The translations under genes were made by a program, and so were the position numbers. Of a stretch of 64,000 bases of DNA, positions 23,612 through 32,969 are shown in pieces. This stretch comes from Phallus indusiatus (Eukaryota > Basidiomycota > Agaricomycetes > Phallales > Phallaceae). Under the pieces are notes generated by a model. The model did not search any database. It worked only from the letters and a program-made list of their open reading frames with translations, and was not told the DNA's origin. How positions within the stretch are numbered: position 1 is the first letter of the stretch; each line of letters starts with the position of its first letter. The DNA is taken from the NCBI GenBank assembly GCA_027605045.1, contig JAQFWX010000019.1, forward strand, positions 310,001 through 374,000. The letters are read 5' to 3'.

Positions 23612-25129
23612 ATGTTTCCTTCTGAACTCTTGATTGCCATTTTTTACTTGGTCGGTCCCTCTACACCGAGAAACCCCTACCCATACCTGCCACTCCGTCT
23701 GGTCTGTCGTCATTGGCGAGATATTTTGGAGAGCGATGCAAGATTCTGGACCGCCCTCTACTTCAAACTAAGTGTGCGACCACACTTTGACCTTCATGAT
23801 GAGGTCGTCCGTCGCAGCAAGTCTCATGGCCTAGACATCTTCTTGTCCCCAAAAGAAACCCGGGACCCTGACATAAATCTCCTAGTCTTTCGTATTATCC
23901 AATTCATTCATGCTAATTCTCTCCAGACGCGTATCAAAACTTTACTCCTCCCCAAGTTATCGTATCATCTCTCGTACACCTCGGAGAAATTAGCAATGCT
24001 TCATTCTCCTCAGCTCGAAAGAATAACAGGGACTTTGAATATGGGAAAAGCTTGTTTGATCAACCTAATCGTCCATTCTCGTTTGCGATACGCAGAGCTT
24101 CCATGGTCAACATTATTGGATCTACAAAACCAGGGTCTCCTAGACTATCTGTCTCACATAGAATGGCTGAAATTGGGCCAGTCCGACTTACCTAGCCCCG
24201 ATATTCCCGTCAATCGAATTCACGATATTCTGGAAGGCATGCCTAACCTACAAATTCTGATTTTATCTTGGAAGAAATATCAAAGATATGCAAACGAAGA
24301 GCGGTCCCGGCCCGTCATTACGCTACCAAAGCTGCGACTCCTTAGTATGAATCTTAACCCAAAGTGTGGGGATTTGTGGACTTTTCATGCAACCAATTTG
24401 GATTATTTCTCTGCCTTGGATCTCGGTAAACAGGATTTTCAGAACTGGCAGCTTCTGGATGGCCTTCATTTATCAAAAATCAATAGTCTACTCATCAAAA
24501 TCGAACCAAATACCTCTGAGGGTCCCTTTGAAGACGAACCAGGTATACAACACATTGCGTGCGTATCGGGTTCAAAACACACACTACTCGATTGTTCAAT
24601 GTTCGAAGATTTCCATTATCGAGGTTTGGATTCACTGGTCGCAGTGAATGACCGTCTAGAATTACCGCCCAAAAATTGCTTCCATATTCCCATTTGTTGG
24701 ACAATGGAACCCCATAAATTCATTCATATTTTGGAGCGGACTACCAACCTTGTCGAGCTTACGTTGAATTACGGGGCATTCGATAATGGTCCTAGTTTTT
24801 CCCTCTTTCTGTCTAGATTATTGACCAAAGGCTGTACAACAATCACGCAACTTAATGTAACACAAGGCCGCAGCTTCGTTGAAACTTGTACTATCCTCAA
24901 GAACGGACTCACGGTACCTCGCTTAGAACGACTCATGTATCAAAACGCATCCAAGATGAAGAGTACCTCCTTTATACCCGGCCGTGTGAAAGCGCTGCAA
25001 GACGTTAGGCTCAAAGCTGGCTCTCAACCGTTGAAGGTCCTCGATCTTAGGAACTTTGCGAATATTCCTCCTTCACGAGTTCAAGAAATTGAAGACACAG
25101 GAGTACAGTTGATTCAAAGAAATAGCTGA
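23612..25129 (+). CDS. F-box protein, array member 1
   Basis: Intronless, 505 residues. The N-terminal F-box reads FPSELLIAIFYLV followed by LRLVCRHWRDIL and a FWTAL end, the pattern of substrate adaptors of SCF ubiquitin ligases that bind Skp1. The remainder is a leucine-rich, solenoid-like region (for example GMPNLQILILSWKK and ITLPKLRLLSM), which in such proteins selects the substrate. This is the most diverged of the five array members and the shortest. The substrate is unknown; large F-box paralog families are typical of agaricomycetes. Confidence 0.85.
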   Translation: MFPSELLIAIFYLVGPSTPRNPYPYLPLRLVCRHWRDILESDARFWTALYFKLSVRPHFDLHDEVVRRSKSHGLDIFLSPKETRDPDINLLVFRIIQFIHANSLQTRIKTLLLPKLSYHLSYTSEKLAMLHSPQLERITGTLNMGKACLINLIVHSRLRYAELPWSTLLDLQNQGLLDYLSHIEWLKLGQSDLPSPDIPVNRIHDILEGMPNLQILILSWKKYQRYANEERSRPVITLPKLRLLSMNLNPKCGDLWTFHATNLDYFSALDLGKQDFQNWQLLDGLHLSKINSLLIKIEPNTSEGPFEDEPGIQHIACVSGSKHTLLDCSMFEDFHYRGLDSLVAVNDRLELPPKNCFHIPICWTMEPHKFIHILERTTNLVELTLNYGAFDNGPSFSLFLSRLLTKGCTTITQLNVTQGRSFVETCTILKNGLTVPRLERLMYQNASKMKSTSFIPGRVKALQDVRLKAGSQPLKVLDLRNFANIPPSRVQEIEDTGVQLIQRNS

Positions 25130-25416
25130 TTTTGAAGGCCACTAGTAGCTCTAAATGCTACAAACCACACTCAGGGTTCAGTACTTCTTTTGACATTTGT
25201 AAACTATAAAGCGAGAATTTATTTAAAACGCTTTGATTAGTCACCAATAGCTCAATGTGGGGAAGATTGACTTTTGAGCTTGAGGTCTGCGTCGTACGCG
25301 TAATCGCGGTCACGCGCGCCGCACGTGACAACCTACTTTCAATTCCTACGATTACTCCGTGATCTAAAAGATAGCAAATAATCATAATCTTCTCCACCAA
25401 TTCTCTCTCTCGCGAC

Positions 25417-26961
25417 ATGTCTTTCTCAACCATTGCAACAATCAAAACATTTCCTGTCGAACTTTTGACCATCATTTTCTGCTTCGTCGGTCCCTCTTCA
25501 TTGTCGGAACCGTATCCGTATCTGCCCCTTTGTTGGGTCTGTCATCGTTGGCGTGATATCGTATTGAATGATTCAAAATTTTGGTCTGTACTGGACATCA
25601 GCAGAGACATGAATTGGGGTCTCAATAACGAAGTCATTCATCGCTCAAACTCTCGTGCACTAGATGTCATCGCATCTCGAATAGATGCACTATACCGTCT
25701 CAACCGGTTTGCATACAGCAATGATCAACTTCGAACTCGGGTCAGGAGTTTGTTATTCCACAAATCTCCAGCAATCGACGACGAAGTCCTTTTATATAGG
25801 AGCTTGCCACAGTGGTTCCCTCAATTAGAGAGGTTTACCGGACCTTCATTTATCGACGCTCAAGACGCGGAATATCTTATCCCAATTATCGCGGCCTCTG
25901 AACGGTTGCGATACGCCGATCTTCCTTGGGATACATTGTCAAGTTGTCATAGCCAAAAGCTGCTACCCCGCCTATCACGCCTCGAATGGTTAGTGACAAG
26001 TCTCCCGGTGACTGAACAGCCCGCGAACTCCGTGCTTTCCGAGGTTTTGGAAAGCTTACCGAACTTGCAAATATTGATTTTGTCCCAGAAGAAAACGGGG
26101 CGGTACTTCGACCTCAACAACGATATTTCCAAAGCTCTAATAACGTTACCCAAATTGCGACTCTTGAGCTTGGATTTCGATATCGGTAAATCTTGGACAT
26201 TCCATGCACCCAACCTGGATTATCTCTGCGTCTTGAACCTCGGCGGAGAGAGATTTCATGACTGGAACCTTTTGGAGAACATAGATTTTTCGAAGATAAA
26301 TAATATTCTCATTGGGAACCATACATGTACAAAAATTGTGGAAAAACACATTGGTCCCGACTTGGTACGGACATATCCCCCTTTTGGTTCCTTTGCCTGC
26401 ATATCCGGCTCTGAGCATCCGCAACTCGACTGTCTTCCATATGAAACGTTCCATAGTGAAGGCTTAGAATCACAAGCTGCCGTGGATGACCATCTAGATC
26501 TACCGACTAAAAACTCTTTTCATCTTTCCATGCCATGTACGGACTTAAAGGCCTTCGATGTTGTCCTCAAACGAGTCACAAACCTAGTTGAGCTGACGGT
26601 GAACTATAGAGCCATAAAAAGCGATACTCAATTCTCCTTTTTTTTGGGAAGAATATTGGACGATTTCGGTAGAAGAATTACGAGGCTGAATATGGTCCAA
26701 GGTCGCAGTTTCGTTGAAGCTTGCAATTTACTCGCAAATGGACGGAGACTTCCTAGCCTGGAGCAACTCATGTACCACAATGAGTTTACGATAAAGCGTA
26801 CTGCTTTTTTACCTAATCGCGTGGAGAAGTTACAAAATGCCAGACTCGACGCTGGATCTTCGCCCTTGGAAATCCTCGAGCTCGAGAACTTTGCGGTAAT
26901 TCCTTCTGAGGAAGTTCAAAAAATTGAAGACTTGGGAATTCATTTGGTTCAAACGGCGTGA
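25417..26961 (+). CDS. F-box protein, array member 2
   Basis: Intronless, 514 residues. The F-box has FPVELLTIIFCFVGPSS, CWVCHRWRDIVLND and FWSVL; leucine-rich repeats such as LPNLQILILSQKK and ITLPKLRLLSLDF follow. The first 150 nt are almost identical to those of member 3 (27504), while the middle is much less similar. The ending is family-typical (SSPLEILELENF ... IEDLGIHLVQTA). It lies 287 bp after member 1. Confidence 0.87.
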   Translation: MSFSTIATIKTFPVELLTIIFCFVGPSSLSEPYPYLPLCWVCHRWRDIVLNDSKFWSVLDISRDMNWGLNNEVIHRSNSRALDVIASRIDALYRLNRFAYSNDQLRTRVRSLLFHKSPAIDDEVLLYRSLPQWFPQLERFTGPSFIDAQDAEYLIPIIAASERLRYADLPWDTLSSCHSQKLLPRLSRLEWLVTSLPVTEQPANSVLSEVLESLPNLQILILSQKKTGRYFDLNNDISKALITLPKLRLLSLDFDIGKSWTFHAPNLDYLCVLNLGGERFHDWNLLENIDFSKINNILIGNHTCTKIVEKHIGPDLVRTYPPFGSFACISGSEHPQLDCLPYETFHSEGLESQAAVDDHLDLPTKNSFHLSMPCTDLKAFDVVLKRVTNLVELTVNYRAIKSDTQFSFFLGRILDDFGRRITRLNMVQGRSFVEACNLLANGRRLPSLEQLMYHNEFTIKRTAFLPNRVEKLQNARLDAGSSPLEILELENFAVIPSEEVQKIEDLGIHLVQTA

Positions 26962-27503
26962 ATAATTGTTCCCGAAATTTTGTACTGGGGTATGCTTTAC
27001 GACAAGGCTAGTCCAGAACAACACGATGAATGATTCAGAATGAACTTGTATCGAATGCAGGACGTTGGCATTTGGCAGGAGCGTTCCGATTCGCGGTCAC
27101 TTGTCTCTAAAGTAGTAAAGTTTCTTTTTCGCAAATATGTATTTTATAATCTTTTAACTCGTACGCACTTCTTTCTGTCAACAATGAACTTGTCATTGTC
27201 ATTCTTTTATTACAAAATTTACATTATAAATTGGATTTCTCAAATGTATGTATCACTGCTCACGTCCAGTCACTACTGTTGGTAAGTAACGTATTGACCA
27301 AAACTCGTGATTCAACTTCAGTTGACCGTAAATGCTAGACTTTGTTTAAACACTAAATTGACTAAAGCTTTCCTCCCCAAGAAAAAATCCCGCGTCGTAA
27401 CGTCAAACGGTTATGCATCCGCGAACGCGCACCATAGCCGTTACCGTGACAAATATCCGCAAATTTTGTTTTTCACGATTCCACAAAGTCCTTCGCTTTC
27501 AAT
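26962..27503. other. Spacer in F-box array
   Basis: Non-coding on both strands as far as I can see, AT-rich, with the promoter of member 3 at its right end. Confidence 0.5.
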
Positions 27504-29084
27504 ATGTCTTTCTCAACCACTGTAACAATCAAAACATTTCCCGTCGAACTTTTGACCATCATTTTCTGCTTCGTCGGTCCTTCTTCATTGTCGGACCCCT
27601 ATCCGTATCTGCCCCTTTGTTGGGTCTGTCATCAGTGGCGTGATATCGTATTGAATGATTCGAGATTCTGGTCTGTGCTGATCATCGGCAAAGACATGAA
27701 TTGGGGTCTCAATAACGAAGTCATTCATCGTTCGAACTCTCGTGCACTAGATATCATCATACTTCAACAGAAGCAGCAGCAGATGTGGGGGACATACAGT
27801 CTAGATGTCCTGAACCGTCTCAACGATTTTGCATACAGTAATGACCAACTTCGAACTCGGATCAGGAGTTTATTCTTCCCCAAAGATCCAACAACCGGCA
27901 TAATAGTTCGCTATGCGGACTCGCCAGTTTGTCTTTTCCCTCGGTTAGAGAGGTTTACTGGTTCATGTGTGGACGTCGACGACGGTAAACGTCTGGTCCC
28001 AATTCTTGCGGCCTCTAATCGCCTGCGATACGCCGAGCTTCCTTGGGATACATTGTCAAGGCTTCACAAGAGAAAGCTGCTACATCACCTATCACACCTT
28101 GAATGGTTGGTGACAGTGCTCCCAGCGACTACACAACCCGCGAGCTCCGAGCTTTCCGAGATTTTGGAATGCTTACCGAACCTGCAAATATTGAGCTTGT
28201 CCCAGAAGAACATAGGATTGGACCCGAGCCCCAACTCCGGAAATGTCCCTCAAGCTCGACCAGTGATAACGTTGCCCAAATTGCGGCTTTTAAGTTTGGA
28301 TTTCGATATCAATGAATCTTGGTCATTTCATGCACCCAAATTGGATTATCTCTGTGTCTTGACTCCCGGCAAAGAACGCTTTCGTGATTGGAGCCTTTTG
28401 GAGAATATCGAGCTTTCGGAAATAAGTAGCATCCTCATCGGGAATCATGCAAAAATTGTGGGAAATCATACTGGTACCGCCACCTCGTGGAAATCGCGCA
28501 CAATTGCTAGTTCTTTTGCCTGCATATCCGGCTCTGTTTATCCGCAACTCGACTGCCTGTCATATAAAACATTCCATTATGCAGGCTTGGACTCACAAGC
28601 TGCCATGGACGGTCATCTAGATCTACCAAATAAAAGCTCTTTTCATCTTTCCATGCCATATGCGGACTTACAGGCTTTCGGTGCTGTCCTAACGCAAGCC
28701 ACAAATCTGGTTGAGCTGACGGTGAACTATGGATCCACTAAAGGGGACTTTAATTTCTCCTCACTTGTGGAAAGAATATTTGATAGTACCGGTACGGGAA
28801 TTACGAGGCTGAATATGGTCCGAGGTCGCAGTTTCGCCGAGGCTTGTGATCTACTCGCAGATGGACGGAAACTTTCTCGCCTGGAACGATTCGTTTACCA
28901 CAATGCGTTTACGGTAAGGGTTACCACCTTTGTACCTCGTCGCATGGAGAAACTGCAGAACGCCAGACTCGACGCTGGTTCTTCACCCCTGAAGATTCTC
29001 GAGCTTAGAAACTTTGTGGAAATATCTTCTGAGGGAGTTCAAAGAATTAAGGATTTGGGAATCCATTTGATTCAAACGGCGTGA
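27504..29084 (+). CDS. F-box protein, array member 3
   Basis: Intronless, 526 residues, the longest of the array. It has the same F-box and LRR-like layout as member 2, with FPVELLTIIFCFVGPSS, LPNLQILSLSQKN and a closing IKDLGIHLIQTA. A short Gln-rich insertion (LQQKQQQM) near residue 90 is absent from the other copies. A truncated copy of its last codons and 3' flank occurs at 35815-35990. Confidence 0.87.
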   Translation: MSFSTTVTIKTFPVELLTIIFCFVGPSSLSDPYPYLPLCWVCHQWRDIVLNDSRFWSVLIIGKDMNWGLNNEVIHRSNSRALDIIILQQKQQQMWGTYSLDVLNRLNDFAYSNDQLRTRIRSLFFPKDPTTGIIVRYADSPVCLFPRLERFTGSCVDVDDGKRLVPILAASNRLRYAELPWDTLSRLHKRKLLHHLSHLEWLVTVLPATTQPASSELSEILECLPNLQILSLSQKNIGLDPSPNSGNVPQARPVITLPKLRLLSLDFDINESWSFHAPKLDYLCVLTPGKERFRDWSLLENIELSEISSILIGNHAKIVGNHTGTATSWKSRTIASSFACISGSVYPQLDCLSYKTFHYAGLDSQAAMDGHLDLPNKSSFHLSMPYADLQAFGAVLTQATNLVELTVNYGSTKGDFNFSSLVERIFDSTGTGITRLNMVRGRSFAEACDLLADGRKLSRLERFVYHNAFTVRVTTFVPRRMEKLQNARLDAGSSPLKILELRNFVEISSEGVQRIKDLGIHLIQTA

Positions 29085-29409
29085 ACAATTGTTCCTGGAA
29101 TTCTTGAAGTGTTTTTGGAAATTATGTATTCTATAGTACCTTTTTAAATAACAGCAGTTTCATTGTATAAAATTTCTAGATCTAATAAGTATGCTCTGTC
29201 CCGTCGTTAATCAGTACAGATCCGATTAGGGTCTGTGGGAAAAGAGATCATCCGTGCGACTGCCACAGCGTGACAAATGTCGCTAACAGCTACTCCTAGC
29301 TTTTCCGAGTCCCCTAGCCACTCGGCTTACTCCAACCATCAGCGCTGCAAACGACGACGTCTGAGCAGATAACTCCGAACTAGCTACTGCAAAATTGCTT
29401 GCTTTTCAA
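29085..29409. other. Spacer in F-box array
   Basis: Non-coding. Parts of it (gtacaaaatttctagatc-like text and gggaaaagagatc) recur before member 5 at 35900-36000. This shows that spacer and gene were duplicated together. Confidence 0.55.
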
Positions 29410-30951
29410 ATGTCTTATACAGCTGCTACATCACTTCCGGTGGAACTCTTGACTACCATTTTCTGCTTTGTCGGCCCTTCGTCACAGAAAGATCCTTACC
29501 CGTATTTACGACTTTGCTGGGTTTGTCGTTACTGGCGCGACATTGTATTGAACGAACCGAAGTTCTGGTCTGTTCTGAATCTGAAAAAGAGTTTGGATTA
29601 TGGTTTCAACAAAGAAGTAATCCTTCGCTCCGAATGTCATGCACTGGACGTTATCGTGCCTATATTGGACTGGGGAGAACAACCACTATGTCGTTTAAAC
29701 GAATTTGTGTTTTTTAATGAACGGCGTCGAGCTCAGATTAGGAGTTTATTGTGCCACAGGCAAGGGGGTTCGTGGCCTCTTGGCGATTTTTTCTTCAACT
29801 TGCCAAATCTTTATTTTCCTCAACTGGTGAGGCTAAGCGGCTCCTCAGCTTTAAAAGATGTAAACTGCAGGATCTTGATAACAATCATCACCTCCTCTCG
29901 TCTGCGATACGTTGATCTTCCTTGGGATACCCTATCAAGTCTTCATAAGCAGAAGCTACTACATCATTTATCGCGTATTGAATGGCTTGAGATCACTTCG
30001 TTCCCGTTGAATGCTTCGTCCCCGGATCCCACTCCTGAGATTCTCGAAAGCCTGCCCAATCTGCAAATTTTGATTTTCACACAGAATACTAGTATTATGC
30101 GGAACTCCACCCCTGGCAAAGCTCTTGAAGGTTCGATAACGTTACCGAAACTGCGGCTCTTAAGCTTGAATCTCAGTGCTCGTAAATCCTGGACATTTAA
30201 TGCACCCAAATTGGATTATCTTTCCATTCTGAATTTCGGAGGACAGAGGTTTTATGACTGGGACCATTTAGGGAATATCAACTTTTCAGAGATTAGTAAC
30301 ATATGCATTGGAATGCATGGCAACATCAGGGAAAATGACTATCGCTGTGCTTCGGAGATGCGTTCCGCATGTCCCGTTGCTTGTATCTCTGGCTCTGATC
30401 GTCTACAACTTGACTGTCTGCCATTTCAGAAGTTCCATAAGAAAGGCTTGATCTCGCAGGTCGCCGTAGATGGCTCTCTAGATTTACCACCCAAAAACAC
30501 TTTCCATATTTCTATGCCATGGACGGATTTCGAGGCCTTTGATGTTGTCTTGAAGCGAACCACAAACCTCGTCGAGCTCACGGTGAATCACGGCGTCACC
30601 AAAACTGACCACGGGTTTTCCGTGTTCTTGATCAAAGTATTAGACAGCGTCGGTGCAAGAATCACGACGTTGAATATTATTGATGGTCGCAGCCTCGCCG
30701 AAACTTGTAACCTAATCGCGGATGGACGGAGAGTTCCCCGCCTGGAACGGCTCATGTACCACAATGCGTTTCAAGTAAGGAGTACAGCCTTTTTACCTTA
30801 TCGGTTGAGAGCCATACAAAACGCTAGACTCAACGCCGGGTCTTCGCCATTAAAAATTCTTGAGCTGAAGAACTTTATGGATGTTCCTTCTTTGAGACTC
30901 AGAGTTGAAGAAATCGGTAAAATAGGAATAAAGTTAATTCAATCAGCGTGA
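29410..30951 (+). CDS. F-box protein, array member 4
   Basis: Intronless, about 513 residues from ATG 29410 (MSYTAATSLPVELLTTIF). The longer reading begins with TTG. The F-box is followed by leucine-rich segments (LPNLQILIFTQN, ITLPKLRLLSLNL). It is closest to member 5, sharing the N-terminal MSYT leader, the tryptophan- and cysteine-containing middle, and the ending KIGIKLIQSA. Confidence 0.87.
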   Translation: MSYTAATSLPVELLTTIFCFVGPSSQKDPYPYLRLCWVCRYWRDIVLNEPKFWSVLNLKKSLDYGFNKEVILRSECHALDVIVPILDWGEQPLCRLNEFVFFNERRRAQIRSLLCHRQGGSWPLGDFFFNLPNLYFPQLVRLSGSSALKDVNCRILITIITSSRLRYVDLPWDTLSSLHKQKLLHHLSRIEWLEITSFPLNASSPDPTPEILESLPNLQILIFTQNTSIMRNSTPGKALEGSITLPKLRLLSLNLSARKSWTFNAPKLDYLSILNFGGQRFYDWDHLGNINFSEISNICIGMHGNIRENDYRCASEMRSACPVACISGSDRLQLDCLPFQKFHKKGLISQVAVDGSLDLPPKNTFHISMPWTDFEAFDVVLKRTTNLVELTVNHGVTKTDHGFSVFLIKVLDSVGARITTLNIIDGRSLAETCNLIADGRRVPRLERLMYHNAFQVRSTAFLPYRLRAIQNARLNAGSSPLKILELKNFMDVPSLRLRVEEIGKIGIKLIQSA

Positions 30952-31109
30952 AATGCACTGTACAATAATCTTTGTTGAAGGCAGTCTAATAATAATAGAT
31001 AGTTTAACTCTCTTTCGGCTCTGTATACATCGTGGTTGTTAATGAACGTGGAACCTTCAAATCTCAAATACAAGCCTTTTCCGGGTCCAACTGCGAAGCC
31101 TTCAAAAGT

Positions 31110-31330
31110 TTTTGCCCAACATTATCCGAAACGTATCAGCGAAACGATTCGCCGCTGGGACGATTTGTGTACCACAATGCGCTTCAAGTTGCTTACGATA
31201 TAAGGGTTACCACTTTTGTATTACCTGGTCGCATGGATCCGGAAAGACCACAAACTTCCCAGTTCGCGCAAATCTTTCGGAAAACCCAAAAACAAAGTTA
31301 TCAGATGAAGAAGTATTGGCACAACTGACG
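31110..31330 (+). pseudogene. Fragment of F-box paralog C-terminus
   Basis: Reads LGRFVYHNALQV and then IRVTTFVLPGRM, matching LERFVYHNAF and VRVTTFVPRRM of member 3. It lacks an F-box and a proper start, and ends out of frame with the family C-terminus. It is a remnant of a further array copy. Confidence 0.65.
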
Positions 31331-31359
31331 TGCTTTTTTTAAAAAATCTTCAAACGTCC

Positions 31360-32560
31360 CTTCCTCATATAGACCATTCTTCTTCGCCGGACCTGAAACC
31401 ACGTCTTCAACACCCTAGTCTGGGCATTATACGAACTCTCAAAGAATCTGGAATACCAAAACAAAGACCGACAAGAGATCAAAGCAACTCGTGCACGTGT
31501 CTTAGCAGAAAGAGGAGGTGAAGAAATTACTATCTCGGATCTGGGTTCCATGCAATATCTACCAGCTTTGATGAAGGTTCTTGATTACCTTTGTCCATGT
31601 TACCCAGATCACGCGCTAATTAACATTTACAAAGGAAACTTTGCAGTTCCATCCTATAGTCGGTGGTCTAATTCGTGAAGCTGGGCGAGATGATTCCATC
31701 CCGTTATCTCATCCTGTAACACTCACCACCGGCGAGGTTGTAGACAGTCTCCCAGTTGAACATGGACAAGAAGTTGTGCTGTCATTTATCGCATATAATA
31801 GGTACAGTGCACGCGATATTATTCTTTTCTTTTTCAAAATCTCGGGCATTTAACGAACATCTCGCTTGCTAGACTCAAGTCTGTTTGGGGCGAAGATGCG
31901 AATCTTTTTAGACCCGAGAGATTCTTGAAGGAACACGATCAAAAATGGTACCATGACGAGATCCGAGATGGGCTAGGCATGGAAAGTCCCGAAACGCGTG
32001 ATATTACCGAGTCACGTTACACGACGCGTACGATACTGTTTCAGAAAAATGTATATATACTAAAACCCTATCTACAATAAACAACAAAATCCCCCCCCCC
32101 CCCATTTATCCCTTTATTTTCCTAAACACACAGCACTGATTCCCGTATCCTACCTGCCACTCTCCTGAGGCGCACTCGTCAACCAAAATCAAACCAATCT
32201 CGGTGTCATTAGCAATATGTATGTATGAGGCTCGTATTCATTTCAAAAAGGAACAGAAGTCCCTAACGAGTCGATACTACTACCCCGCAGATCCACGTTC
32301 AGTAGCGGAATCAGAAGTTGCATTAGCCATGAGAAGCTGAAGTTTTTTTTTTCAGATGGCGATTCGCGTAAGATTGCTTCTTGAAATGTTGATTAGTATG
32401 CTGAAGCCCAAAGAATAGCGTGCTCGAGATGCAGTCTATTCTGTTTGAATTCCTCGAGAACTTTGAGTTTTCTCCACCACCTGGCAATATCGAGATGCTC
32501 CGTGTACCCATCGGAACAATGGCTCCTATGTATGTATTATATCAAATCTATCCTCGAACC
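31360..32560 (+). pseudogene. Cytochrome P450 pseudogene
   Basis: Scattered exons keep P450 landmarks: the helix I motif FAGPETTSS near 31382; a continuation WALYELSKNLEYQNKD in another frame after a 2-nt excess near 31412; a K-helix read as KETLQFHP with Gln in place of the ExxR arginine; IAYNR and VWGEDANLFRPERFL; and the post-heme end WRFA (near 32362) joined to LEMQSILFEFLENFEF. The heme-binding segment with its cysteine is missing between PERFL and WRFA. The frameshift, the K-helix change and the missing cysteine ligand together show it is dead. The motif style fits basidiomycete multicopy P450s. Confidence 0.8.
32091..32103. repeat. Poly-C tract of 13
   Basis: An uninterrupted run of 13 C inside the P450 relic, prone to length error in sequencing. 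Confidence 0.9.
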
Positions 32561-32969
32561 CTGGATAACAAATACAGGGTGAAAGGGTCGGAGTCCGGAA
32601 AGACGGAACTTCCGTTGACTGTTACGCCTTGGCAGGCTTAATCGACTATATTATTGTGGACTTTTTTGCCTATGTAGGGAGGTCAACCGAAAACCGAATT
32701 TGATTATGGCAAGGTTTATTATAAAAGGATAGTTGTATATAAGTTTTTTTTTTCAATGAAATATGTACGAGATTTCTGTAAAACAGGATTAGCAAGCAAC
32801 TATACTAATAATTGGATATGTGCATCAAGCGGGGACATCGACTGTTTCGAACTGGTAATCTGTGACACCTAGTAATCGTGAACTCAATGAATCAATGTAT
32901 CCAATATTAACTTTCAGAGCCTAATACATACCTCGATCTTCAAGAAACTTTTTGACAAGCTCGTAATAT

